From Serpula lacrymans var. lacrymans S7.9 (lineage: Eukaryota; Basidiomycota; Agaricomycetes; Boletales; Serpulaceae): DNA of 64,000 nt. Under the pieces are notes generated by a model. It made no database searches, was not told the origin of the DNA, and worked only from the letters and a program-made list of their open reading frames with translations. Made by a program: the position numbers and the translations under genes. Location: positions 424,715 through 488,714 of the forward strand of contig NW_006763296.1 of the NCBI RefSeq assembly GCF_000218685.1. Reading direction: 5' to 3'. Shown here one piece after another: positions 46,263-58,456 of the stretch (the stretch's first letter is position 1; each line of letters opens with the position of its first letter).

Positions 46263-46560
46263 TATTACAATACACAATTTTTGGACCTTTAACTTTTATT
46301 CTCCTATTTAACTTTCCTCTTCTTTTGGACACTTGTACTTTCACTTTCTTGTGCTGTGCAGCCTCTATATATTTTTAGCTACAACCTACTTATGTGGTGA
46401 AGCTAGTCACAAGGGCTGCACCCTATGACATCATCAGCTACCACATTGATCAACTGTATAGTATATATGTACAAAGACCATATAGTAGTATATAAACCCC
46501 TTCATTCATCCTTTCTGCTTGTTGTAGTTGTATGCTAGAGTTTAAACTTTACTTGTTACA
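46263..46560 (+). repeat. Degenerate LTR related to the solo LTR
   Basis: Starts TATTACAATACACAATTTTT and shares the GGACCTTTAACTTTTATTCT, CCCTATGACATCATCAGC and AACTGTATAGTATATA blocks with 46968-47382, ending ACTTGTTACA. No matching flanking duplication is seen, so it is probably old. Confidence 0.6.
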
Positions 46561-46967
46561 CTAGGACTGTGAGGAATCAATTTTTCTCATTGCATTCCTA
46601 TCATGTTGTGGTTATCCGACTCATTCCCCATCACTCCTCTCGCCCTTGGACTGGAGATCACAGCTGGTATTTTATTACTCTTATCTTTCTTCTTCTTATT
46701 TTCCATTTATACTCACGTCCTATCATACTTATGATAATGGAGAGCCGTTGTAGACCCTCGAGAAGATATCCAGATGGCATAGCGACAACCCAATGCTATG
46801 TCCTGGAATACTTCAGAGAGATATTAATCAGCGATATAGGCTATGGCTCAGCGCCTTCTCATGGGCTTACTGATACAGCCAATTGTACATCCCTCACCAA
46901 GACTCTCTCTCACATGATTAGTAAATACAATAAATCAGACCACTTCCCCTTTTTCTTATTGGTTAAT

Positions 46968-47382
46968 TGTTACAATAACACAATTTTCGGACCTTTCCTT
47001 TATTTTTCATTCTCCGCTTTAACCTTGTACTTTAGCTTTCACACATGGTGCCACGCGGCACTTCCCCTTTTGTCCAAACTCCTCTTTCTCGCGCTGCATT
47101 GCCTTTCTTCTTATTTTAGACACAACTCTCTCACACAGTGGAGCTGGCCATGCGGGCTAGGCCCCATGACATCATCAGCCACTGTCTCTATCAAACTGTA
47201 TAGTACACATATACAAACAACCCTGTAGTATATATACCCCAATAAATCCAGGAGACTCCTCAGCGAGTCCTCCTGTTGTTAACCAACAAACTCTCTGCAG
47301 CTCAAGGGGTAACCACTCCCCATTCACTACCCTTATAGTGTGTTCTTGTGTGTGCCAGAGTAACTAACTCTTGGTTGTTACA
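46968..47382 (+). repeat. Solo LTR with 5-bp target duplication
   Basis: 415 bp starting TGTTACAATAACACAATTTT and ending TTGGTTGTTACA, flanked by TTAAT at 46963-46967 and 47383-47387. A TATATATACC box and an AATAAA signal lie in its 3' third in the expected order, so transcription would run on the plus strand. There is no internal region: a product of LTR-LTR recombination. Confidence 0.9.
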
Positions 47383-47387
47383 TTAAT

Positions 47388-48340
47388 CATTCAGTCAGGC
47401 CACTCTTGTACCTTCCTCTCTTTCTGGCTTGACCGCCACTAGTCAGTATATAAGGAGTAGATATTTCATGTATTGTTCTTTAGTTCAATATTAGTTTGGA
47501 TTTGTGCCTATATTGATACTCTTCAGCTCTCATACTCTGATTCACTGTCTTTCATCAAGGACTTGGCCAGGCATTGATTGTTGCTATATAGCTTCGTATT
47601 TGTTGCCTGACAAGGACTTGCTCTTCTACTCTTTTGCACATTGTGCAAGCTGGTCCATAGGCTTAAGTGGCTATGCACCTCATTGTAAGATAAACAGAGG
47701 ATAGTTTGAAAACCCTAGATGGTAATACACCACTTGTTGGGCCTGGTGTCAGATAGTAATACTTTGAGCCTGCCCCCTGATTTCAAGATGAGCTCCTTGT
47801 TCTGGAGAGATAGATAATTGAATTTGGGCACACAGTCCCCAGTGCAAAGGAGCAGAGCTACACATTGGTCACTTGGGAAACAAATTATACACAGCCCCCA
47901 GTGTCAATGGGGAGTACTTAGCTCAGCAGATGGTGTAGAAACTCTGTTGATTAGAAATTAGAAAAAACTGTCCTCTTTGCTTTCCTCTGACCAGGATGGA
48001 CACTTGTCTCCACTAGTTTGGAGAAGGGTTGGCAGCTTAACAAGCAAACCACCCTCCCAAATCTTTGATACTCTCAGAATTACGCTCCTCATGCTCTGCC
48101 GTTTGGCATAGCCCTGCACCCAAACTCCACATGGTACTCCAGATATCCGCTCCTGTACTCCTGCACTGGACTTCTAGTCTGCCATACATTTTATCCTCTA
48201 CTCTTACCTATTCACTCTATTGAGTTAGGGACTAAGGTCCACAGAAGGGCCTAGCACACAAGCTAAGTCAAGCCTCAGCCTCATACTTTATTCTGCTCCC
48301 TGCCTCATCTCCACGCTTCAAAGTCCGGTTACTACAAAGG
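47388..48340. other. Unassigned repeat-like region
   Basis: AT-rich, no ORF with a domain. Several imperfectly repeated phrases (for example CAGTCCCCAGTGCAAAGG at 47834 and CAGCCCCCAGTGTCAATGG at 47892) suggest old transposon sequence. Confidence 0.4.
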
Positions 48341-51200
48341 TCACGGTTCTGACAATCTCAATCTCCCACTACCCACACTGTTGTATTTAAAAATATATAT
48401 AATAAGTAAACATAATAAACCCTGGTCCAAATAGTTATTAGGGCTCGGACTTAAGGATCTCTGACTTTTCAGAAGTCCAGAAATCATGGCCTGTGGCATG
48501 GATATGACAGAGATCCAATACTCAGCTGGGAAGAGGTACTGTATATTCCCAAAATCATCTATCATCTCATGTTTATTGAACTTTTTAGTGTTAGCCAGCT
48601 CTGAAGTGAACTTGTGCATAAAATAATCTTTATACTGATCCAACCACTCCTCACAAACAAAGTTTTTGGCAATTTCAACCCATTCTCCTTCCTATTTATG
48701 TGCACAAAAGTATTCAAGTTTGAGACCAGGGTGAAGAAATAGAGAGGAAGATGTGTTATTAATCTTGCATCTCACTATCAAGACATTGTACATACTTTAT
48801 ACAGTATATACCCATAGCAATTTGGTACACATTTGAGTTGTCTATAACCTTCCAGTAGTGGTTCATTTTTTTTGCAAGTGAGCTGCATTGCTGCAAGGAT
48901 AGCCAGATCAAATTCTTGCTGCAATTTTGAGTCAAGGTGGCAGTCAAGCTTGTTTATTACAGGTATCACAGCGGCAATTTAGGCAACATTCTGGGAGAAA
49001 AATAGTATGGCCTGTTTACAGCTCTACAGAAAATGAGCAACAAAGGTAAAATAGTGGAGTTCAAACTGAGTAAATTATCTCTAGTACTGAAACAAGATCC
49101 TCAGCTACTCTTTATTCTGAATCATCAAGCTCAAACTTGCAAAATACTGGCAATTTCTTGTCAACCATAATCTTGTCAATGGCCTGTCTGTACTTCAACG
49201 CAAACCAAAGCATATCATAGGCAGAGTTCTATTGAGTTACAACATCACAGGGAATAAGATTTAGCTTAAGGTCAATATAATAACATTGTGACCTCAAAGC
49301 AGGCAAGGCCTGGATAAGAGCAAATGAAAGCTGGTGGAACTGGGAAATTTATAGCCTCTGCCCAATGTCAAGTATGGTGACTGACCTTGGTGATAGCATG
49401 CCTAATAATAAATACATCATTGAGCATTACCTCTCTCTGCACACCATCTAATGATTTCTGCTTGTCAATTTTATCATCCAAATCATCTGTGGAACCACCA
49501 TTGCTGCCTAAATTCTCCTCCTCATTGGTCTCTTCTTCCTTGTCATTCATGATAAGTGGTGCCAGTGGGCAGTCATTATCATCTCCACCTGGCTCATCTT
49601 CATTATTACCCATTATACCAGGATTCAGTGGCCTTAGGAGTGCCTTTGCAGCTAGCTAAATAGTGTGATTAAAACACCGCACTCTGTTGTTAGCCTCAAA
49701 TGAGTTATCTAGCTTTGAAAGCTTAGCCATTTGAGTGTTGTTTGATATTGCATTATCTGCATTTACTGATAAAATCTGCGGTTTATTGCCTTTAAGTAGT
49801 GCTACTAGTGAAGATTAGGGATAAGATGGAAAATGAATTTCTTGCGTAAGATCAAAGCGCTCCAACCGGTATGAGACTGGCAAAGTCGTTGACTTACTAC
49901 CTAAGAACTTTTGGCACAGTTACTCACCTCTACAATCTCAATGTGACAACACCAACAAGACACAGTCTTGGGGCACTGGAGCACAACAACAACAACAACA
50001 ACTCATTAAGAGAGGGTACTTTCATACTAATGTTGGTAGACACTAGAAGAGGACTTGCTGAGTCCCTCCCCATGTATTGCTCCAGTATATATACTATTAA
50101 TACATGAGGTACTGTACAGTTGTAAATAAAGTTCAAAGTCTGATGTCTAGCATGTGACCAGTCACATGATGAGTCTAGACACTGGTCAGGTGATTATGAA
50201 AAGTCTGAAATGTAAAGTAAAGTCAATGGCCATGTGATCAGTCACATGACTTGGAAAATGAAAAGTAAAGTATATAAAAAGTAAAGCGTAAATAGGTGCT
50301 GGTATGTCTATTGTAACTTCATTTATGATATTGACTGGTTGTTCTCTGTGACCCAGCATACAAGTTGAGCCCTAGAAATGTAGTGTCAAATATAGAGTGC
50401 ATTAGACAGCATTAAACGACTTGACATACCGGACTTCATCATTTATGTGCATGTAGTGTATGTGATGGACTGGCTGTTGCCCCTGACGAGTAAATGCTGC
50501 ATAGATTGAGCTACTCTGTCCCTTGGTCAGCTGCCCATTAAAAATGTTCTCAACTGCCTCTTTTCCCCAGCAAATAATTGCATGGCGCTTCAGGTTTGTT
50601 GTGGAGGACTTATCCTTTGAATATTGGTACCGGTGCACACCACCAGTTGAGCTTTTACACTTTTGTGCACTACACGGAAAGAAATGTACAAGCTGGCCAT
50701 CAATGTACCCTACAGTCACAGCGTTAAGCTTGAAAAAATAGACTAAGGAATGCCAATGCTTTTTGAGAGCCGCTAAACCCAAGAGTGAGCACACAACTCC
50801 ACCAGCAACTCACTCAACTCACCCAAGTTGAGCTCCCCCCAAGTCACTGCCAGCACAGGCTTGTGAGGGGAGAGACACTTTGGCTTTTTTGAGCAGTGGG
50901 ATGAGGATTGCTGCACCCTTTTTGACAACTTTTGAGACAGCCTTTGTCATAGATGTGGATAATGATTTTACAGACAAGGAGCCTTTGTGGGACAATGGAG
51001 TCACGATGGGGGAATACTTGTAGTCAGTGCCAAAGACAAACTTGGAACGAGATGATTTTTTGCTCACTGCCCTTCTCTTGCATTCACACAAATTTGTCGA
51101 GTCCAATGTCTTCAGTGGCAGTTCTCTCGGCTCTTTGCTCTGACTGCAATTTATGATGCAAACTCTGAAGAGAGGTGCAATGTAAGCAAAAGCCATGTCA
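48341..51200 (-). pseudogene. hAT-family transposase, heavily decayed
   Basis: The N-terminal fragment (50402-50794) reads CSSTGGVHRYQ-like KSSTGGVHRYQYSKDKSSTT, then NLKRHAIICWGKEAVENIFN and SSSIYAAFTRQGQQPVHHIH, the BED-type zinc-finger region of fungal hAT transposases. An acidic linker (NEEENLGSNGGSTDDLDDKI) is at 49368-49613. The C-terminal fragment (48759-48969) reads KMNHYWKVIDNSNVYQIAMG in a shifted frame, matching the hAT dimerisation region, and a WLDQYKDYF-type segment follows at about 48640. Multiple stops and frameshifts separate the parts. A Lys-rich N-terminal extension (51196-50819) is open. The terminal repeats were not resolved. Confidence 0.6.
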
Positions 51201-51262
51201 ATTAGTGGATGATGGAGGGAAGAGTGTAGTAGGAATCATGATCCACAGAGGTGCTACTCCGG

Positions 51263-51369
51263 GAGCCATACCCGTGGAAACCAGACCCGCCACAACACTG
51301 TGTACGAGCCATACCCGTGGAAACCCGCACACCATGCACACAGTACAGTGTTGTGGCGGGTCTGGTTTC
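51263..51369. repeat. Perfect 25-bp inverted repeat combined with a 20-bp direct repeat
   Basis: Arms at 51277-51301 and 51345-51369 are exact inverted copies of 25 nt (GAAACCAGACCCGCC core) with a 43-nt spacer. The first arm overlaps a direct repeat GAGCCATACCCGTGGAAACC present at 51263-51282 and 51306-51325 (period 43). It lies at the upstream end of the hAT transposase remnant, where such elements often carry subterminal transposase-binding repeats. Confidence 0.85.
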
Positions 51370-51371
51370 TT

Positions 51372-53594
51372 CACACTGTACCCACACCCACCATCCCTGT
51401 TGACCCCACACCGCAGTGCCACCCACACCCGTGAACAACCCTACGGAGCATGGCCACCACTCCATGAAGTCACCCATTGGGTAGCACCCCCAACAATATT
51501 GTAGTAGCAGCTGGCTTCAAGTGAGTATAAGCATGCATACCTCACTCATCCCCATAGCCTTCCAGGCAGCAGCGGCTCAGTTCAGGCATTCTGTCGTTTT
51601 CATACTCAAATTCGGGATTCATTGATACTCGTGTTCTGAATATTCACAGCGGTGGGTGAGGACGACTCGGCGAGGGCTGGATAATGATTGTCTGCGAGCG
51701 TCTAGCAAGACCTCGAGACCCTTTTTACCGGCGGAGCCTCGGGTGCGAGGGCTATAGATATAGGTGCCGGACTTGAAACGCTGATCAGAGCAGAGACGAC
51801 GTGGTACGAAACACAAAACACAGAACACGGAACACGGGGCTGTGTGGGCTTGACTGGGCGACGCGGCAGAAACGAAGTAGTACGACACACAAAACACGAA
51901 ACACGAAACATAGTACACAATCTGGGCGATGTAGGATTCGGTTTGAAGGTGCGGCGACGCGACTTAGAGGACCGCCCCGGTTGACGCTTGAAAACTGGAG
52001 CGTACATTAGGAGAGTATATATGCTGCAGTTTGGAGCGGCGAGACGAGATCTGCAAAGGAAGATGAAGGTGGTCCTTATCTTGAGCTTAAGCTTAAGGGG
52101 TGACAATAATGACGAGATGAGACGAGACGGGGATGGGGCTGTGAGTGTCAGTTTCAAGAAACAATAGAGATGATGCGACACGGTATCAAATGCAAGGAGA
52201 GTCGGGGGTGGTGGATGAGTTGGGATCTAGATTGAGGACGGGGAAATTTAGGGTTAGATTCTGTGCTGCGAGGGTTGTCACGACGAGAGACGTCTCCCCC
52301 TGAAACCAACTTGCCACTTGCGAACCTTGGAGCCCGACATGGATGACTCAGTACTCCATGCTACAGTAACGGGAGTGGTTTTGGAGGGGATACATATATA
52401 TATATGTACGCGTAGCGTGCTTACAGCCTGACATTGGGGAGAAAACGACGGGTCTAGGCAGTGGTTCAGTATATGAAAATGTTTATTGAAAATTGACGAA
52501 TCGGGTGATAATTTTCAGTCCCTGAGTGCGAGATTGGCTTTTGTTGGAATTTGTAGGAAAAAGGTATTATAGAGAGACGATCCAGGCCGGTAATGACAAG
52601 GCGCAGAGGAACGATCTGGGCGATCGAGCCCGAGTGGGAGGTGGATATTAAAGTCAGTCACCCGTCGCTGTCGATGTGGATGTGAATGTGGTGTGGTAGT
52701 CATGCTGTGTAGATAAGGATAAGGCGGCGCCGAAGAGGCTGATCGGGAGATGGGGATAGGAAGGGTGTGGTGGTCATGGCGTGATCGATGGGAGATTCTC
52801 AGAAGAGGGTGGGTTGACGCGTGGGGAGTGTGATGGGGTGATGATGGTATGGTGTGATAGCGCGGGGGTGATGATGTTGTGTTGAAGAAGCGATGGTGAG
52901 ATGGCGAGTAGAAGCAGTGGATGCGGGAGGGAAGGGAAGGTGATGGTGGAGTGGTTACTACTGGAAGCGACTTGAAGTGGGTCGACGTGATGGTACCACA
53001 ATAGGATACATGGCGTGGGGATCAGCCTGTCAAGAGAGAGCAGCATGCGGGACAGAGCGGGTGATCGAGTCTCGTGTGCAGTCACGAGGGGCCGTGACGA
53101 GCGCTTGTCGTCGCCCTCTTGCTGTGACGTGAAGCAGTGTCCAAATACGCGTATGTGTGAGAGAGCGAGCGGTACCGGTACAAGGCTGACCGAAAAAGTC
53201 TATTCGAGGTTCGTGTGCAGTCAGGTGAGCAGAGATCTGGATCGTGGATCTGAGATGGCATTCGATCATCGAGTTTGATTTGAATTTGACGAACGTCGAA
53301 GCGGGGTAATGGGGTCACGTCTGTCACGCCACCGGTGGTCGTCCCCTCCGTGTTGAGGAGAGATGGCGAGTGGGAGAGGGAGAGAGAGGAATAGGGGGGC
53401 TGATGAGAAGGAGAAGAAGGGAAAGAGAGTGATTTGAATTTGCAGTAGAAATGGACGACTCTAGGCTGTGATAACGAACCCACTCTCCTATTGCCCCCGC
53501 GATCTGAGATCCCCTCTCACCACTTCCTTTATCTCCTCTTCACTCTCAGCTTCTCCCAATCAACACCCATCAACAACGACGACGACGACGAGCT
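51372..53594. other. Long region upstream of PPS1, no supported gene
   Basis: About 2.2 kb. The part at 51800-51920 is rich in CACAAAACACGAAACAC-like repeats, which creates open frames on both strands without real domains. An ATATATATAT-like run is near 52391. From about 53350 the sequence becomes pyrimidine-rich toward PPS1. It probably holds the PPS1 promoter and long 5' leader. Confidence 0.45.
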
Positions 53595-53722
53595 AGTTCC
53601 ACATCGACTGCCACGACGAGCCCACCTAGTTCCACATCGACTGCCACGACGAGCCTACCCAGTTCCACATCGACTGCCACGACCAGCTCACTCAGTTCCA
53701 CATCGACCAGCACCTCTCCTCC
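53595..53722 (+). repeat. 33-bp tandem repeat in the PPS1 leader
   Basis: Four consecutive copies starting at 53595, 53628, 53661 and 53694, each beginning AGTTCCACATCGAC and with a few substitutions. The array ends at the PPS1 start codon (53723). The PPS1 frame has stops in it, so it is untranslated in that frame. Confidence 0.85.
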
Positions 53723-56700
53723 ATGTCGCCCGACGCCCTCCCCGTCTACGGCCTCACCTATCCGCCATCGCTGCTGTCCTCCCTCACTCCCCTCCTCTCT
53801 CGCCCACGCCCACACCCGCCCATTCGCCTCCTCCCCGCTTCTGCCTTCTCTGCCCTCCACCTCGCCCACCACACCGCCCACCCCCCTGACTCGGTCCTCT
53901 TCCCCTTCCTCCACGGCCTCGAGGCCTCCAACGCTGCCCAGAACCTCTTCTTCGCCGACCCTGCTGCTGCCCAGCATACCCTCGCACACAGCACCGACTC
54001 TGGCACACTCGATCCAGCACTGATGATCCAGGACAAGCAGGGTCGCGCCCTCCGTCCCCCACGCTATCGCGGCCTCGTCTGGGTCCTCTGCGAAGACGAC
54101 CTCGAGAGCGACGCCGACATCCCCCTCCCCCATCACTCCACCAACCCTGACGGCGAGGACGACGAGGTCGAGTGGGAGGAGGACAGCGAGCTCGGGCTCC
54201 CTGACGATCTCCCAGATGACATGGCCATGAGCGTCTCCCTCGACCACCACGATAAGGGCACCGCCATGGACGTCGACGCCGACTCCACCCCAGCCCACAT
54301 GCACCCCGTCCACCACCGCCCCGCCCCCCTCAAAATCACCACCACCACCAACCCAGACTCGAACACCAAAAACCACCTCGTCTCCCTCTCCCATCCCTCC
54401 GATCTGCGCCCCGCCACCGGTGACGGCCCCCACGACCGCCGCGCCTCCTCCGCCTCGTCTACATCCACCACCTCCATCAGCACCTCGGCCTCGTCCGCAC
54501 CCTCGTCGGCGTCTATGAGCGCCACCTCGCGTATACCCTCTGGTTCCACCATGGCGTGTTCCCCTTCCCTCCTGTCCGCCATATCGACGACGCCCTCCTC
54601 GACCTACGACTATCCCGACGACGCATGCGCGCCTATCATCGTGCCCTCCCAGCACCCCGTCTCCACCCCCACCCCCTCTCAGAACGGTGCGAAGACGATG
54701 GCTCCGAGCGCACACGCTCGCACCGCCCAGCCCAAACTGAAGCATCCCCCAGTGCTCACGTCCACATTGCGTCCACACGAGCTCATCAGACCCGTCGTCG
54801 ACCTCTCCGCACCCTGCTTCGCACGCATGACACACGGCGCCTTTAGCTCCTTCTCCGCCTTCTCCGCCCATCCTCCTCCCCAACACCACGCGAACCCTGC
54901 CAAATCTGCGGGCTCGAGGACGCGGGGGACGATGGGTATGGACGTCGATGGCAATGGGGTGGGGTACGAGTATGAGCAGGAGGCTGGGGACGATGAGGAT
55001 GTCGAGTATGAGTTTGTGCCTCCGCGTGTGCCTGATGGGATCAGTTTGAGAAATTTTGGGATCCAAGTCGTGAGTCTCATTTCTTCATTTTTCACGTTTT
55101 CGCGTTTTTGCCTCCCTATGCGCCCCCACTTATGCCATAAACGATAATCAATTAAAATTAACGACCACACTCATATTTATTTTATTCATGTTTGCCCCTA
55201 TCTAGCCCATATACACGTCCATATCCGATATAGTGATATACTCCCCGCGCGGGAATACGCCTGCTGCTCGGAAGCTCGCGAGGAAGTTTGCACGTGCGGT
55301 GGAGAGGAAGTGGGAGGAGAGGAGGGAGAAGAGTGGCGGTGGGAGTGGCGGTGGGAGTGTGAGTGGAAGTGGGAGTGTGAGTGGAAGTGAGAGTGTGAGT
55401 GGAAATGGGAATGCAAAAGGAGCAGAAGAAGAGAAAGACGACGGCAAGGGAGAAGGAGAAGAGGAAGAAGAAGGACGCGAATCCTCTTAAAATACAACGT
55501 GGCCCTCGCTCGATGCGGAGACGCGGAGCATTGAGCGCCGAGTTGGCACATCTTGTGGTGAGGAAGGAGGGGAGTGTGAAGGAGAGGCGAGGGCTTGGGC
55601 ACGGGCACGGTGGGGGTGCGCATACGGAGGGCACGGATGGGCGGACGGGGGGTGTGAACGCGCCCTCGTCGTCGTCGTCTTCGTCATCATCATCTTCTCG
55701 CGCGGCAAACCAAGCGGACGATGCAAAAGGGATACGGGTTAAAGACTATGCCAACGTGAAGGAGAGCGAAGGAAAGAGGGGAGGGAGGGAGGAGAGGGAG
55801 GGACGCGCGAATACGATTGATTTTGCGCAGCGGGAGAAGGAGGAGATGCGTGATTTGACGCGGGCGAGTGAGATTTTGAGTTTGGTGCCGGAGAAATGGG
55901 AGTCTGCTCTGGGAGGTATGTCCTGCTTTTCTTTGAGACTTTGTTGTTAGTTTTTTTCGTTGGGTTTGGTCGAAAAGCTGAGCGTGTCGTTTTTTATTTT
56001 TACCCCAATTCTAGACGTCCATCGCCCGAACTCGAATCCGAATATAACCCAAGCCCAAGCGCAGACCATCTTATCTGCCAGCACGACTGCCACCTTCTGG
56101 GATCCCAGCTTAGGCCAGGTGTTTTTGGGCAACGCGAGCGACGTCCCAGCCGTCCCCCCCAAAAAACGGAAACGCAAGAACGGAAGCAGGGATCGCAACA
56201 AGCGTCCCCATGGCGTTGGCGCCATGAACGGCGGCGGCGACCTGGAGTTTGACCTCGAGAGCGGGGGCGGTGCGTATGATGACGAGTCTGAGTACTCGAG
56301 CGAGGAGGAAGAGGGTGCGGGAAGGAGGGGGTCTTTAGCTGGCCCCTATGTCGATCTCGTGCAGCATGGGTATGGCCGATACGAAGATGTGGACGAAGAC
56401 GAGGACGAGGAGGCGGATCCGTTCGAGACTCATCCGTCCAACTCGCCCTCGCTGGGGTTCGGCTATGATATCTGCATCGAGTGCCACGACCTCGCTCCCT
56501 TCCCGTCTACCGCGCATCTGAGAGCGGCGGAGGAGCATGTGTGGGCGCTGGAGGGGATGTGGAAGGAGAGAGCGAGGGGGAGGCGGTATGGCAGCGGGAG
56601 TGGCGGCGAGGGCGAGGAAAGGGGGGAGGTCATCCCCCCTCGTCCGCCCCCGCACGCGAGTGCCGTCGTGCACCTGCCGTTCCCGAGCAGTCCGCCGTCG

Positions 56701-58456
56701 ACGGGGGTCAGTTTGAATTCGATTCTGCCGGTGGTGAGGTTTTTGGAGAGGATGGTGAGACCCCCGCCTCCGCCTGCACCGCCTGCGTCGTCGCCGTCGT
56801 CTCCCACCGGCACGTCTCCCACGTCTCCGTTTGCGAAGCGGGCGAGTATGAGTGGGGTGGGCGCGAGCGTAGTAGGCGCGTCTCCGCGGTCGTTGCCATC
56901 GTCGTATGCGTATCCCTACGCCCAACAATTCATCTCCCTACCCACCACCCTCCTTCCCTTCCTCGCGTCCCAAAGTCCTAGTCCTCACGCTGCGTNNNNN
57001 NNNNNNNNNNNNNNNNNNNNNNNNNNNNNNNNNNNNNNNNNNNNNNNNNNNNNNNNNNNNNNNNNNNNNNNNNNNNNNNNNNNNNNNNNNNNNNNTGGGG
57101 CTCCGGTTGTGGTGCCTTCGCAGAATCATCTTGTGGGGGGACATAACGGTCCAAGGCCGCTTGTGATGAACGCACACTCGAACATACCCTCCCCCTCGTC
57201 CTCCGTCCCATCGCTCTCTTTCGTCCCCTCCGACCTGCCGTCGCTACGCATCCCGGTCCCATCGACGTCCACGACTACCCCCTCTTCTTCCGTCCCCTCC
57301 AGCTCCTTCCTCTCCCCCTCCTCCCCCTCCTCCTCCTCCCTATTCGTCTCCAGCCCGTCGTCTTCATCCGTCCCGACCCCCGTCCCGACCCCAACGCCGC
57401 ACGCCGTGACGCGTCGACCGAGGGCGAGCACGAGCCCGTGGCTGCCTAGTCTGATCGCGGACCACCAGGTGTGGTTTAATGACCCGAGGTTCGATGGGAG
57501 TTTCCCGAGTCGGGTGTTGCCGTTTTTGTATCTTGGGAATTTGTGAGTTTTTGGTCTGTCCTTTGTCTCCTCGTTCCGTCCGTGCGACGTTGGCTTTGTG
57601 GCTTTTCTTACTTGTCACTCGATGTGAGGATGGTTGATTTGAATGATGAGCTGACTGTCCTTTTTTATATATATTTTTGTTTGGTTTGGTGTGGGTGTTG
57701 TAGAAATCATGCTTCGAATGCGTATATGCTACATGCCCTCGGTATCACCCACGTCGTCTCAGTAGGCGAATGCGCCCTCGTACCACCACCCCAACACACC
57801 TCCGACTCCCCCTCCTCTCCCTCACCCACACCCCCCACCTCCCCCTCCCCCTCCTCCGCCTGCCAACGCCCCTCTGCCGGCGCTCACTTCGTGGCCGGCA
57901 AAGGCCCAGGCGGACAAGGCTCGCTCTGGATCGAGGAGCGCGAAGGGCGGATCAAGGTGCTGGATATCAAAGGCGTGTGTGATGACGGCATCGACACGCT
58001 CGAGCCTCAGCTGGAGCCGATATGCGATTGGATTGAGAAGGCGAGGTTGGAGGGGGGCCAGGTGTTGGTGCATTGTAGGGTGGGGGTGTCGAGGAGTGCT
58101 ACTGTGACGGTGAGTGTTTGCGTTTCTCTCACTCTCCCCCCCTCCCCTGCGCTGTGTCCCCGGAAACGCGATGAAAGGACGGATGGACTGACGTTTCTGT
58201 TTAGATTGCGTATGTGATGAAGCACCTCAACCTCCCGCTCGTCGACGCCTACCTCATCGTGCGCTCACGCCGGCTGTCCGTGCTGATCCAGCCGAACATG
58301 CGGTTGCTGTACAACTTGTTAGGGTGGGAGGTCAAGCTCGCGCGCGAGAGGGCTGGCGGGGACGAGGGGAAGCTGAGGGCTGAGCTGACCAAGGCGCTGA
58401 GCTGGCCGTACCTCGCGAGGGAGGTGCATGCGCTTAATGAAAAATATCTGCATTGA
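53723..58456 (+). CDS. PPS1: PPS1-type dual-specificity protein phosphatase (contains assembly gap)
   Basis: Exons: 53723-55069, 55206 to about 55915, about 56015-57542, 57704-58109 and 58205-58456. Exon 1 starts MSPDALPVYGLTYPPSLLSS and contains YRGLVWVLCEDD and HELIRPVVDLSAPCFARMTH, then FVPPRVPDGISLRNFGIQV. Exon 2 continues PIYTSISDIVIYSPRGNTPA. After a disordered region come NITQAQAQTILSASTTATFW and the catalytic domain: VWFNDPRFDGSFPSRVLPFL, YLGNLNHASNAYMLHALGIT and the HCRVGVSRSAT signature loop with Cys nucleophile and Arg, then PNMRLLYNLLGWEV. Yeast Pps1 (807 aa, DNA checkpoint) has this architecture; here about 1,400 aa with long low-complexity inserts. The exon 2 frame changes within 55399-55490, and 100 Ns lie in exon 3. 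The gene is much more GC-rich than its neighbours. Confidence 0.9.
56996..57095. other. Assembly gap (100 N)
   Basis: Exactly 100 Ns, the conventional size for a gap of unknown length, inside the low-complexity part of PPS1 exon 3. Reading frame continues on both sides, but true length and frame across it cannot be known. Confidence 0.98.

Noticed and set aside
46569..47228. A 219-codon plus-strand ORF
   Set aside because: It runs across the boundary into the solo LTR and has no domain; chance opening in AT/TC-rich repeat DNA.
51619..52181. Cys/Val-rich minus-strand ORFs
   Set aside because: They derive from a CACAAAACACGAAACAC-like simple repeat and show no conserved features.
53595..53722. 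CRISPR-like regular repeats
   Set aside because: Copies are directly adjacent with no spacers and the genome is fungal, so this is a minisatellite.
53570..55066. A 498-codon minus-strand open frame opposite PPS1 exon 1
   Set aside because: Low-complexity Gly/Val/Arg product that mirrors the GC-rich codon pattern of PPS1. No domain, and PPS1 on the other strand is well supported.
55182..55634. Overlapping Pro/Ser/His-rich minus-strand ORFs
   Set aside because: Antisense reading of the GTGAGTGGAAGTGGGA-type repeat in PPS1.
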